Positions 34,147-47,518 of a stretch of DNA of 64,000 nt are shown here, in pieces. Numbering within the stretch: position 1 is the stretch's first letter; the number at the start of each line of letters is the position of its first letter. A program made the translations under genes and the position numbers. Source of the DNA: Hermodice carunculata (taxonomy: Eukaryota; Annelida; Polychaeta; Eunicida; Amphinomidae). The DNA lies in the NCBI GenBank assembly GCA_964020975.1, contig OZ026626.1:11912060-11976059 (forward strand), read 5' to 3'. Below the pieces are notes generated by a model, which was given only the letters and a program-made list of their open reading frames with translations, ran no database searches and had not been told where the DNA came from.

Positions 34147-35514
34147 TTGTGAGTTGATGTGTTCATTAAATACGAATTAGTAACACTTATGCAGTCACCA
34201 AATTCATTATTCTTTCCAAATTGGTGTCATTTTACATAAATATATGTAAGCAAACACCACCCGGTAAGGTGATGCTTGTCATGAAACAAAGACTCAATAT
34301 ACCAGCTAGACACCGTAAGTGTTATGTGTGCCGGGCCATTGTGTTCAATGAATACTTTGCAGGGTCACTGCAGAGTCACTGAAATACCAGTGGAGATAAA
34401 TTTTCCTACTTTGTACTGATTTTCATTGTTAACATAGTGTTATTGTCAGGGTTATATCATTGTTGTCATTCTGTGTTGAGATCTGCTAATATTCAGAAGG
34501 TGGGCATTGTAACACCAAGCCAGGTCATGAACTCTGAATATTAAGTCATGTATGCATGTCTGAATGAAGTTTTGAAACGTAAAACAGACAGACATACCGA
34601 CAAACAAATGGCATCACTAACTCTCAAGGTCGGATCACCATTTAATAAATAAAATAAACCAGCATTTGCTTTGGCTTTGGTTGGTAATCAGATACTCAAG
34701 TTCAATCTGTTCTGAGCAAATAAGATAAATGGAGAGTGTAACAAGAAAACACAATGAAAATATTTTGCTTCAAAACATTAGAATATGCGATTGAAAAGAT
34801 GAACTGCATGGGCGCATAGGCAGGGAATCACCAAGGACATTACGCTTTAAGGAGACACGGTGAAATCAAATCTGGATACCACAATAATAGTGGCCAAGAT
34901 TGCAATGTCTGCAAAAAGTACGTTTCCGCTTGCCACCACCTGGAGAATAGATCAATTTGCCTATTAGCAGTATCAATGTTAAATGTATATGGACACTAAA
35001 TGAGCAGTGTCGAAAATCTTAGGTATTTGGTTCTATCCAACGACACAAGAAAACGTGTCTTTGGTGGATATACCATATCCTGTCTCATCGTAAGGCGAAC
35101 TTTGGTACAGTGGGTTTAAGCGATCTACACCATTCCTGAGTTTACCATACAAAGTTAGGATGATCTGCAGACTTCTGCCTTATCCGCATCAGAAATACAC
35201 ATATCTGGGTATTGGAAGAGTTCTCTTTGGAAAGTACACTATATCCATCTAATAACATAAAATACAACTTCTCCTTGGTTGCAGCAAAATGCTTACCCAG
35301 GTCAGTACCTCCTATTGCAGTTCGTCAGATATGTCAATGTGCTCTGGGCTAAACGATACGACAGAAAATAGCCACTTGGAGCTTTTTCATATAAACCCAC
35401 ACACACAGAGGCTGGCGCGTTGACATCATAAATATGAAATATTGGCACACAGGTGATTTTTTTTTCTTTAAAAAAAAAATTCAGTCCCAGTCGGTACATT
35501 TGAAGGTAACTCAC
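34090..35514 (-). other. intron with a (TA)n tract; no element assigned
   Basis: A TA array lies at 34,109-34,143. The minus strand of 34,860-35,280 has a coding-like texture in several frames (GKRKRTFCRHCN), but no family can be assigned. Confidence 0.5.
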
Positions 35515-35736
35515 CTGGTGGCTCAGTAGTAATGTTTAGTTCACAAGCATCCACGAATGTCAGACCTTGTCGTCGAAGCATCACATATCGACCAGTCATA
35601 ATTTGCTTGCAATCAAGCAAAAGTTCCTTGTGATATCCCACAAATGTAAATCGTGTACATGACTTATATTTTGAGAGGTCATTGGGGATCAACGTTGTCG
35701 ACGAAATATACACTTCAACAATGCTCTTATATGTGT
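35515..35736 (-). CDS. receptor gene: FTP-2 (fucolectin-type) domain, second half
   Basis: 222 bases, phase 1 at both ends; acceptor tttatag, donor gtgagt. It encodes TYKSIVEVYISSTTLIPNDL, 'SCTRFTFVGY', 'LLLDCKQIMTGRYVMLRRQG' and 'VDACELNITTEPP'. This is the C-terminal half of an F-type lectin/fucolectin fold: 'N.EV.+', C, 'C...+.GRYV', then 'L..CE+.+'. The first half lies at 40,334-40,531. FTP domains bind fucose or other sugars when the His/Arg triad is present; it is not complete here. Confidence 0.85.
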
Positions 35737-36648
35737 CTATAAAAACATAATACCAATCACATTCAATCACATTATTTTATCACAGTTACATAACAAAAGG
35801 TCTCTCTGAACATCACATCCTAGCTGACCTAAGTATATTTTAGTCAAAATACCTCTCAGAGCGCATTTGAACTCATTATGTGATTATAAATCAGCAACTA
35901 ACACTAGTACCAGCTAGTGAACATCTTTGGCGGTCTACTTTTTGAAGTTATTCTTAGATGAATAAAATGAACAGTAGCCCCCTCTCCTTCCATGGATACC
36001 CATGTTCTAGTTATGTGACAGCAAAGTGTTTCAATTTAAGTACAGCAGCCCATCTGAGAACACAGTTTCTCAGAGCATGTATTTGGCCAGTTCGATTTGT
36101 GATACCTTTGTGTGCGGTTTGGGTTTCAGGGCAGCCATTCTGTGCCAGTGTCTTTATGTTGCCGCTTCTATTTCGTTTCTTACCTGAGAAGTGACACGGA
36201 TTTTTATGAAACCCTTTTTCTAAATGTGGGTTTAAATTCGAATTTGGCTATTTTGCTATATTTACGTATATTTTTTAATATATACCAATTCATAAAATTC
36301 TTCCAGCCTTGACAAGAACTTGAAATACAGTTTGTTTTGGTTGCTGCTGCGATTTTTCGTTCATATAGTCTTTACATTAGAGTGACTCCTCTTTTCCACA
36401 TACAAGATAAATGAAGCAGTTGCCATCACATAATATAAGGCGGTGAAGCATGCTTGTCGGTTTCACCCCGCTGATGAACCGATTATAAATTTAGCTAGTT
36501 GTTGAAGAACAGAATTTTCTAAAATATGGAATCGAACATGATGTGTTACTTAACTTATGTTTAGACATAGACAGTGACTGGATCAGGCATAGATTGGACT
36601 ACACGGAAGATGTTGCAATATTTCTTCTTTTGAATAATTTTCGAAGTT

Positions 36649-37170
36649 GCCAAATGATTTAGTGATATCTCTAAATCATTTGGCTCCACAGCTAAGTAAC
36701 ATATTTAGTGATGTTGCTAAATGCATTTCCGCTTTCTGTCCTAATTTGTCCAACATGGCTGCCGATCTGGAGGGAAATCTGACGGCTTCATCTTCCCAAG
36801 CTGTTCTGTTGAGAATTGGTTTTTTGCAATTGCACTAGGTTAATTATTATCCTGCAAACACACTAAATGCTATTAATTTTGCCATGAAACTTACCGGTTA
36901 GGCCCACGGGTCCAAATGGTCTCGCGTAAACCAATACACAGGCACAGTTCAATTACCCAGCATGAATCAATCCCCTCATTCTGCGATATCAACACATTAT
37001 ATGGGGACATTGCTCATTCATTTGGTGATATAGCTTAATATATCTCATTTGGCGAGATATCAATCATTTAGCGACATCGCTACCTCTGTTGCTAGGGATA
37101 TCTTTAATTCATCTAGGAGTAACTGATTTAGGCATATCGCTAAATTAGTCAGGGATATCGCCAAATAGGA
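36649..37170. repeat. cluster of palindromic 'ttagcgatatcgctaa' words
   Basis: It starts with a perfect inverted repeat (arms 36,649-36,662 and 36,671-36,684, loop tgatatct). Related words recur: atttagtgatgttgctaaat near 36,702, catttggcgagatatc near 37,048, catttagcgacatcgctacc near 37,064, and ttaggcatatcgctaaatta near 37,131. Each is a degenerate form of a self-complementary tttagcgatatcgctaaa core. Confidence 0.75.
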
Positions 37171-37581
37171 GAGTGTCAGTAAAGGTTTTGGGACAAGTCA
37201 TCTTACAATCAGACAAAAAATCCATGAACGAAAATGGGGCAGTATCGCAACACCAGTCACTGATTAAATTATGGTCTAAGGGTACTTGGAAGTATCCCTC
37301 TGCAATTTGAAATCAATTAGCGGGTTCGTCTTGGCAAAATTTTGTTTCCAAACATGAACCAAAAGAAAGGAGAAAGAAAGGCATCTTGAACAAAATTAGG
37401 AAAAAGTCTGCCAAACTATGTCCCCACCACGTTTGAAGACAATGTGGGTAACAGTTAAATGGAAGACGACAGAGATGTAAATGCTAAAAGTAATTTAGCA
37501 GTAAATCACCAAAATAGATAACAGAACCCGTTGTAAATTCAGTTTTGTGCAGTGTGCATGCCAATATTCTTCTGATGCAAT

Positions 37582-37595
37582 GATAATAATAATAA

Positions 37596-37626
<31 letters not shown>

Positions 37627-37842
37627 AAGAAGAAGAAGAAGAAGAAGAAGAAGAAGAAGAAGACGGAGGAGGAGGAGGAGGAGGAGGAGGAGGAGGAGGA
37701 GGAGGAGGAGGAGGAGGAGAAGAAGAAGAAGAAGAAGAAGAAGAAGAAGAAGAAGAAGAAGAAGAAGAAGAAGAAGAAGAAGAAGAAGAAGAAGAAGAAG
37801 AAGAAGAAGAAGAAGAAGAAGAAGAAGAAGAAGAAGAAGAAA
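37582..37842. repeat. (AAT)n(AAG)n(AGG)n(AAG)n purine tract
   Basis: AAG triplets at 37,597-37,662, AGG at about 37,665-37,718 and AAG again to 37,842, preceded by AAT. All purines lie on the plus strand, so the receptor pre-mRNA carries (CUU)/(CCU) here, complementary to the (AAG)n it carries from 3.1-3.4 kb. Confidence 0.97.
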
Positions 37843-38502
37843 TAATGAAACAACTTCCACACCGGGTGTGAGATAGTTACAATTATTTTGCTTTGTAATA
37901 TGGGTATTTAAACCAAAAAAAGTCATTTCTAAACAGACAAACAAAAGTAAACAAGTATTACACGTCTTGTAAAAGTCAGATTCGTCCGGTAATAAGATCG
38001 ATATGTTTCAACTGCAACTCACATGTTAACATTTCTCAGCTTTTCTGAGACTTTAACTTCTACTTTTTGCACCTGGCTCATCAAATAAAACTTGTTGGTC
38101 CTCTCGCGGTTATAGGCAGTGTAATATGTTTTTCAGCAAGCAATTATGTAATGGGTTTACCAGAAATAATTATCTTGACTGTTGCAGTATCTCATTAACT
38201 GTTTCATTGACTATTTCGATTGATGTGCGCTAAAGTGTGGAAAACTACTAATATCCCTACTCTTTGTAACCTTTCACCCAAGTACCAATGCTTGGCTGCA
38301 ATGGCAGGAACCATGAAAATGGTTCAAGTTCAACAAATCTGTGTGCTAAAGACACAATGCGCCCAGAGGATCTATGCGCTTTGGGTGTAATGTGCCAAAA
38401 TCACGCAAGGAAAATCTGTTGAGCCAGCTAAAGCCAGTGTTTCGCTACATCCCCCATCACAATGAAACAGCTGTGTTTTAACGGGTATGAGGTGACTCTT
38501 AC

Positions 38503-38730
38503 CACAACTCGGAAGATCGCAGGGATTCAAAATTCCATCTTCTTCACCCACATAACACTGAGGTCCTTTTGTAGTCAGCCGACAGTAATTTCCCGCCAAA
38601 GTGATATTTTCTACCTGGTTTGCCAATGCCGACCGTTTGGTGGTCCAAGGAAGGCATGGCTTGCCTTGACTTGTTGCATTAACAGATCCCACATAAGTCA
38701 CTGCTGCGTTTGTAGATAGGCACATGCTGA
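38503..38730 (-). CDS. receptor gene: kringle domain exon (nested in FTP-2)
   Basis: 228 bases, phase 1 at both ends; acceptor tatattag, donor gtaaga. It encodes AVTYVGSVNATSQGKPCLPW, 'NYCRLTTKGPQCYVGEEDG' and 'NPCDLPSCG'. This is a kringle fold: 'Y.G..N.T..G..C..W', 'NYCR', 'P.CY' and a final 'C.+P.C'. It sits between the two exons of FTP-2. Because its length is a multiple of three and both phases match, it can be skipped in frame, which would rejoin the FTP halves. Kringles bind proteins or glycans. Confidence 0.88.
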
Positions 38731-39359
38731 CTAATATATAATACACAAATGTCAACAACCTTTACACCTTTAATGCCAACACACCGTGTGAATTCAATTT
38801 TTAGTTGTGTCTAGTGGTAAGAGTAAGAAAATTACTTGCGGGAAAGACAATACAACGATAATGGAAGCTGTTGAAGAATAAGCTAGAAAATGGGCAAAGA
38901 AAAATCCATCTTAACTGAATAGATCAGTGAAATTAGGCATATCATTATAAACAAAATACGACAATTGCAAACAGCAATCAACCAAGCATGAGATACTGTT
39001 CTGACAAATGCAGAAATTGTTTGACGCCTGCTACAGATGCATGGTAAATATGTTTTTGCACCTGAAACTGGAAGTGTGTTAGTATATATCGACCTAATAG
39101 AATGTATACACATTTAAATCCATTCATAGCTGACCTACGCTGGACGCTTCAGTTAATAGGCAACAGAAATATGATACAATAATGGACCAGTTATGTTATA
39201 CTTTGCCAATCAGGAAAAATACTCCTTCTATCAAACAAAGGAAATGTTCTTATTATATGCAGCATCGTGTATCTTGGAACACATTGTGAATGAGGTTTTT
39301 AACCTTTCGCTTTCTTCAATGGCTTGTTAATTATTTTTTTTATTATTCTTAGTGAACTT

Positions 39360-39361
<2 letters not shown>

Positions 39362-39423
<62 letters not shown>
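39362..39423. repeat. (TA)n microsatellite
   Basis: About 30 TA units directly abutting the left end of the hairpin element at 39,424. Confidence 0.95.
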
Positions 39424-39425
<2 letters not shown>

Positions 39426-39568
39426 GTTATCACATGGTTGTAGCTGTATCGCCCCCTGGATCAGCCCCCAAACATCCGTATTGTCACTCGACTTTCGATC
39501 TCGGGACGATACGGGTGCTCGGGGATGCTGATACAGGGGGTAATACAGCTACAACGATGTGATAACCT
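39424..39568. repeat. 145-bp hairpin element (foldback MITE or structured RNA)
   Basis: It begins aggttatcacatggttgtag and ends with the near-exact reverse complement ctacaacgatgtgataacct. Pairing continues through cccctg/cagggg and ccgtattgtc/gacgatacgg to a loop at about 39,485-39,510. It adjoins a TA array. No coding potential. Confidence 0.85.
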
Positions 39569-39724
39569 CCATATTTAAATTCGGTGTAAATAGGCCTAGG
39601 CTATGCAATGCAGATTCTCAGTCCCCGGGTAGCCAGTCTCACTCAGATATCGTCCAATACTTTTAAATTTGGACAAGATAGAGCCAGACTCATAATTCTA
39701 CCACTCCTGATTCATAGGCACATA

Positions 39725-39880
39725 GTTCCTTTACGGCTAATCAGAGAACAGTATTTTCACAGACCCCCTAATTATAAATTCATAAATATCAAACTTGTGG
39801 CAATCTTCAGGTTGATATTTCTGAATTTATAATCACGGTGACTGGGAGTATCATCTTCTTTGATTAGCTGTACAGGAACT
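39725..39880. repeat. second inverted duplication with coding-like arms
   Basis: Arms at about 39,725-39,795 and 39,810-39,880 are inverted copies (aattcataaatatcaa and ttgatatttctgaatt at the centre). Both strands read the same peptide theme outward: VPLRLIREQ...YKFINI on plus and VPVQLIKED...YKFRNI on minus. A third, partial copy (NYKFVNIPLK) lies at 39,900-39,940 on the minus strand. Confidence 0.7.
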
Positions 39881-40095
39881 GAATCCCTACTAGCCATTTT
39901 GAGGGGTATATTTACGAATTTATAATTAGGAACTTGTGGCTGTTCACATCTCATTGGTTCGACAAGGAAAAAGCCTCCATGTGCTGATTTAAGCCTCCTT
40001 TTGAGCCACCTTGCTGTAATACCAAAGCTCATGCTTACATACCAACCCAATGAACAATTATGATAACCAAGGCTGTATTTACACCAGATGGTGAT

Positions 40096-40097
<2 letters not shown>

Positions 40098-40157
<60 letters not shown>

Positions 40158-40164
40158 TTACACG

Positions 40165-40212
<48 letters not shown>

Positions 40213-40228
40213 ATTTATTTATATATAT
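40098..40228. repeat. (TA)n microsatellites with interruptions
   Basis: TA arrays at 40,098-40,150 and 40,168-40,228 with TATATTTA interruptions, just inside the intron downstream of the FTP-2 first-half exon. Confidence 0.93.
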
Positions 40229-40333
40229 AGTCTTTAAGGATAAAAACGTGTAAAATATGATGCCTATACGTATCCAGGTCATTTACACACTCCACTTCTT
40301 CCAAGCACATTTCTATTCATATACCTAACTTAC

Positions 40334-40531
40334 ATTGACGGCCTTGAAAACCACAAATCCAGCGTACAGATATGATATGGAAAACTTTTCCTAGATCAAG
40401 GACAATCCAAGGGTCTTGTTCAAGTAAAGTTCTTGTACACGTCTTTATATTTCCATCAAGAGCGTAAGCTGCGACTCCTGGTGGATAAGTACTGCTCTGC
40501 CACACAGGCACATGCCTGGTTTGGTTTACTT
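40334..40531 (-). CDS. receptor gene: FTP-2 (fucolectin-type) domain, first half
   Basis: 198 bases, phase 1 at both ends; acceptor cttgttcag, donor gtaagt. It encodes HVPVWQSSTYPPGVAAYALD, GNIKTCTRTLLEQDPWIVLD and LGKVFHIISVRWICGFQGRQ. This is the signature N-terminal half of an F-type lectin ('QSSTY....A..A+DGN...C..T......PW...DLG..+.I..V'). It follows the short last exon of the F5/8C domain with only a brief linker. Confidence 0.93.
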
Positions 40532-42872
40532 CTGAACAAGAAAACGTAACCCACTCAACGAAATTAGATTCCCGGATGGATAAATTTTACATCACATTGT
40601 TGAAATTGGGTTGCACGACCAGCAAAATTTTAATTATGCAACTGTCACAGATACTGATTAATGACATGGTGTATCGTTTCGCCACACATGGATACAGTGA
40701 CCCTATCAAGACATAAAATTATAAATAAAAGAACGATCACAATAATGTGGTCAAGGGACCTTGGATGCAGAGACAGAAAAAGTTCTGTGGTTGTTGGCAT
40801 GATATCAAGGCAGCCTTTCTTTTAGTGCATCATCACTGGTGCTTGTATCAACATCCTCACTTACACAGTTATGGTGTCTCAATCAACACAAAAAAATTGC
40901 AAATATGAAAGTTAGATATCGGACCATCATACGGGAATGAAAATGTTTGTTTGACCCTGCCACGAGGTATTTTCAACCAAGTATTACATGATCTTAGGGC
41001 AGTTTTAAGACAAGTTGGACATGGCAGAGACACACAGATTTATACAAAATTGAAAGCAAATCACAACCCCATCTGGTGACCAAGCTAACGGCCTGAGGTA
41101 CATAGAAATGATCCCACGGAATTTTGAGCACATTGCCCAAACAGTCTGGGAGGGGCAAACTTTACATTTGGTTAATAGTGGAAAATGGATAAAATGTTCA
41201 ATAATGACGAAAGCATTAGTGTCTAAAGAAATGCAGATGTTACACTTCAAACATTCAACCCACTAAGGTTGAATAAAACCCAACGGAAAGTTTAAAGAAG
41301 GCAATAACAAAAATGATTGTTGAACAGGAATAGAGGGTGTTAACGTACGCTCAGGTAACTGATAAGGCAGTTGAAATAAAACGATAATCGTATTAATGTT
41401 TATGGTTTATTTAATCAAGCATGTTGATCATATTCCCAAATTTAAAAGATTCACATTTCTTTGTTAAATATTGCTTAATTAAATGATGTCAGCAAGTTTG
41501 AAGCAGTTAGCATGGGACATGAAACACGTATAAAATTCATGCTTACAAACTTTAACGCTAGGCGGTATCGGATAAATCTGACGCGGCACTGGCAAGCAGC
41601 CTTGACCCAGAATGAATCTTATACTACAAATAATATGTCACCTTGTTGAGTAGCGTTGGAGGAGCGTGTGTTTGTGTGTGTGTGTGTTTTGAGCTGGTTG
41701 GGAGCTTTAATCAAAAGTCTGGCCATGCAATATGAATAGTATGCACATATACAGATACCCACCAGCCGAATCTTAACACAAGTGCTACCTAGTTGCTTAC
41801 AAACTCATATAGGCATATAATACAAGCCATCAAAAAACTGGATTTTTTTTATTATGCACCAAATATGTCACAACCACCAACTGGTGCTCAGTTGGGCAAA
41901 AAACGAGCTAAGTTGCATGGCATAATAATAAATATATACAATTTTGAAAATCTGTAATGTTTAGAAGAATGTTTCGGCATGCACTTGGTATGGTTTCTTT
42001 GTTTAGGTTATTGTGACCACGGAAAGTGTCCCTACGCTGTAGGATGCAGCCAATTGCATACAATTGCAATGTATGTGGCATTATTCGTTAAGAAGCCATT
42101 ATAATTATGTGGACATATACTTGTTCCCTGAGAAGGGGACTTCCAGCCCTTTCACACTAGATGAAGTGAACCTGGGATAATGAGTATTCCCTAGATGATC
42201 ACTTTTTAGCTGGCTGGGCGCCCATGTCCTGCCACAAAGAAGATCATTGAGGTGCAATATCACTGAGCTATAATAGGACTCATTTTTGGAAAGTTGCTTT
42301 TCCTCACATTTATTAATTACACACAGTCGGACGACAATTGTGGTTGCTTACATATACTAGTGCAGAGCTTTGGCTCACATTCCTTATTTTCTGTCAGAGA
42401 CAGAAAAGGGAATATCATCTGCAAATGCAGAATTATTTTAACTGTTTCTAAATCATCAGCGTACACTTGCAATATGATCGGGTATAAAGTGGAGGCCTAT
42501 GGGAAACCGTAGTTTGTAAACAGCCAGTTATCAACAATCTAATAAATTTCTTGAATCCCCACTCACACAGGATGTATGTATGTATGTATGTATGTATGTA
42601 TGTATGTATGTATGTATGTATGTATGTATGCATGTATATATGTATGTATGTATGTATTTATGTATGTACGCATGTATGTATACATGTATGAATGCATGTA
42701 TGTATGTATGTATGTATGTAATGTGTTTAGTTTTGAACATACGACCCAAATTATTTTTAAGTCGACAAGACTGAAAAAAAGAGGTAAGAATAATTACTAA
42801 GATTACGTGGACGACAATGAAGTATTTGGAAGCGAAGACAAGGTGACCCAACAAAACTCAGAACATACATAC
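40532..42872 (-). other. intron; only a TATG microsatellite recognised
   Basis: About 2.3 kb of AT-rich sequence. Apart from the TATG array at 42,572-42,720 and a short GT run at 41,670, no gene, RNA or repeat family is recognised. Confidence 0.6.
42572..42720. repeat. (TATG)n microsatellite
   Basis: About 37 TATG units with scattered CATG and TACG variants. Met-Tyr-Val-Cys frames are artefacts. Confidence 0.95.
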
Positions 42873-42948
42873 GGATGACTTGGGCAAATATGTCTTGCAG
42901 GAACCAGTGCAGCTCTGGGGTACTGCCATCTTTTATTTTGGTAAATAT
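42873..42948 (-). CDS. receptor gene: F5/8 type C domain, third exon
   Basis: 76 bases (25 codons plus one base), phase 0 in and phase 1 out; acceptor ctgttgtag, donor gtatgt. It encodes IFTKIKDGSTPELHWFLQDI and FAQVI. This fits the 'vF.GN.D.....n.l..pi.Aq.i+v' part of discoidin domains. It is the only block in the 9.3-kb stretch below 52,256 with both the phases required to connect the F5/8C exon 2 to the FTP-2 exon. The domain's final 'E+.GC' strand is not seen, so the end is short or lies in an undetected exon. Confidence 0.65.
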
Positions 42949-43421
42949 CTACAACAGAAGTAAACCGTACGGACCATGTAAACTACTGTATGTCAAAAGG
43001 TAAATGGTGGTTCCAAAGACAACGTTCCAGCTGAAGTTTATATCAAATATGTGTGTAATACAATAGTCTCTGCATATATCCAGAAAACTCGAACATTCAA
43101 TTTAAGCAGCGTAATATCTCAGCAATTCGAGTTTTACATTATTGATGAGCATTACGTTTTTGTTTTAAATATCTGTTTGTTATTGGTAGAGACTGGTCGG
43201 TTTTATCATTGCCATGGACAGTGTTTCCTTGGATTATTGAGAGAAACACAACTAATCACCTCTCTATCGGGGTGGGGGTGGGGGTGGGGCTGTAATCTGT
43301 TATGGAAATTCAAGTCATAGTTTTGCTTAATGTGCTTTTGCCAGAGAAAGTCCAGCTGAAAGCTGCTTAACAGATACAGACCATAAGTCCCGTTTTTTGG
43401 AGAAGATACGTGATACTATAT

Positions 43422-45000
<1,579 letters not shown>

Positions 45001-45007
45001 TTGTACA

Positions 45008-45009
<2 letters not shown>

Positions 45010-45086
<77 letters not shown>

Positions 45087-45156
45087 ATATATATATATAT
45101 ACATATGTATATATATATATATATACAATTTTTTCCAGTGACAAACCTGGTTCCGG

Positions 45157-45206
<50 letters not shown>

Positions 45207-45220
45207 TATGTATATGTGTA

Positions 45221-45293
<73 letters not shown>
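45010..45293. repeat. (TA)n and (TG)n microsatellite block
   Basis: TA arrays at 45,010-45,077 and 45,159-45,210, followed by about 33 TG units ending at 45,293. Confidence 0.96.
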
Positions 45294-45294
<1 letters not shown>

Positions 45295-45993
45295 GTTGTT
45301 TGTGAGTGTGAGTACTGGGATCCATCTATGTTTATACACCAGTTGTTGTGTTCATTTGTAAAATATCGGAGGGGTTTTCTGCAACAAATAAAATTGTACC
45401 AACTCTGCCACTTACGGGTAATTGCATATAATTTCTATATCTCACGCTATTTTACCCTGCGATATTGATGTTTTCTATTGCACTGTTTTTATTTTTGTTT
45501 CGTTTTCTTTTTTGTTTTTGTTTTTTGTTGTTTTGTTTGTTTTGTTTTTGTTCTTGTTTTTTGTTTTGTTTTTGCTTTTGTTTTTTTAAAAGTAGATTTA
45601 CAGTATATTATTGTTTGGACATTTGGTAACCACTTTATTAAACGTTGTATTCTCTTCCAGAATATACATTAGACGGTATTGTATGTATTGCTTCGTGGCA
45701 TCCATCCCTGACACTCATATGTGTCCCCAATATCAATTATGTGTTACCCATTTGTACACTTACTGACTGCACTCTACTGTACGGACGTCAATCCACGTCA
45801 GGAATGGCAAACGTTATTCGTCGGATGTCTTTGTAACATCCTATTATACTGCTAAGGAATAAAGATGCGACCCACCATTTCAGCATTATGCAGATGTTAA
45901 GAGGATGTGCGTAGGGAGGTTGCCCACTTCACTATAACACTGCTGTTCTCATCGCTTTTAGGAGGAAATTGTTGTCCTTAAAGGGACCTTTTT

Positions 45994-45995
45994 AG

Positions 45996-46040
<45 letters not shown>
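45994..46040. repeat. (TTG)n microsatellite
   Basis: About 15 TTG units bordering the Tc1/mariner relic. Confidence 0.95.
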
Positions 46041-46041
<1 letters not shown>

Positions 46042-46079
46042 CGCAGGCTGCAGGCATAGATAAACGGTGTGACTACCGT

Positions 46080-47100
46080 GCTTTTGTAAGGAACCTTGGA
46101 TGGGTCCTGGCATATTGCTTGTCACATTGGTGATCTCAGCCTGGGAAATTTGATTTCAAGTGTCAGTCAGCTTCTGTGTCAGCTGTCCATTGGTGGTGTG
46201 GGTCCTTCGTACTCATCCCTGATGCAACGGCCAAGCACGTCCTACAAGTGTTCGATGATGGACAGGTCAGGAGAACTGGCTGGCCATGGCAACCACGAGA
46301 TATTGAGTTGCTCAAGATAGTGCATGCTGACTCTACTCAGGAATAATAACTCTCTTGAATAAGTAGCCCTGGGTATTGTTGGATCCATTTGTGAGCCTTT
46401 AGGTGGGATCTCATCCATGTAGCGCCGGCCTGTTTGTGTCCCGTTCACCCTGATGAGGCCTGTTCCCCCTGTTGCTGCAATTGTTTCCCAAATCATGCCA
46501 CTCCCTCACCACAGTGCTCATGCTCAATCCTACACCCCTCTAAGAAATTCTTGGAAGGCATTTGTCGAACCATTATTCTTTCATCGTGTAAAACCAAGCA
46601 GCATCAGGACCCATCTGAGCACATCAAGTTGTCCCAATGATTTCGGGTCAAGGCTGCATGTTCCTCACACCACTTAACCCAACGTGGCTTGTGCACAGGA
46701 TTTGGAGGGATGCAAAAGGAAGGGCAGTTTGCTATAAGTTTGGTCGTCACTAGCCTCTTCTTAATGGTAGACTGTGATGCTTTGACACAGTGCCACTGCT
46801 AACGATGCCTTTTGGTGGAAAAAAACCTATGCCTCTTCACATACTGGATCAAGTAACGGTCATCCGTCCAATCTGACAGTCTTGGTTCCCTAGATCCAGC
46901 TTTTGTCTTGTATCCTCTGATTTACTGAAAACAGTCCAACCACTTTCTTACCTTTGGCCTGGATGACCCCATTATCCTGGCAGCCTCCAACATCCCAGTG
47001 ATTCTGCCCCAGTCTTATTCCGACAGTTGTGAGTTACCTGTACACCATGTCATTGTGGATTCACATTGAACCCAGCAGTGCTGTGGCCCTCTTATAAAGC
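46080..47100 (-). pseudogene. Tc1/mariner transposase relic
   Basis: The minus strand has the transposase order: an N-terminal stretch with KKVVGLFSVNQ and 'QDKSW' fragments, then GMIWETIAATGGTGLIRVNG ('VW..I...G...L..+.G'), 'RRYMDEI', 'VSMHYLEQLNISWLPWPASS' and 'PDLSIIEHLWDVLGRCI'. The final 'W.A.SPD+..IEH+W' block is the third catalytic region of Tc1 transposases (D34D/E type). Several frameshifts and lost segments make it dead. Clear terminal inverted repeats were not found. Confidence 0.8.
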
Positions 47101-47447
47101 CAAAGGGCACCCTAATACCAGACACATTTTTTGCACCTCTCTGGCTGTTGTCTTGTTTTCAAGGCATTCGCATGTGACTGCTCAAGCATACCCTAAGATA
47201 TCCCATTGCTGGTAGATAATATTCCATACGACACCAATATTTTCCTTATAAAGATAAATTTAGGGTGGCCCATGTTAAACCTGTGCAGGTGGAACCTTTT
47301 TCCCCAGCAATACATATTTATATGTGTTCCGCTCTAACAAATACATGCTGAAAATACCCCCTTCCCCGCTGCTTATAGTACGTGACATCCGGACTAATCT
47401 TGGGCCTACGCAAAATGCTTGTGATATTTCTCCTAGTCACCTGTCAA

Positions 47448-47451
<4 letters not shown>

Positions 47452-47513
<62 letters not shown>
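47452..47513. repeat. (TA)n microsatellite inside the LINE
   Basis: About 31 TA units between the LINE's ORF2 start and its endonuclease domain. Confidence 0.95.

Positions 47514-47518
<5 letters not shown>

Noticed and set aside
34860-35280. Coding-like minus-strand stretch with a 'KRKRTFCRHC' motif, reminiscent of piggyBac C-terminal zinc ribbons
   Set aside because: Only two Cys and a few basic residues match, and frames break often. Not enough to name a transposon.
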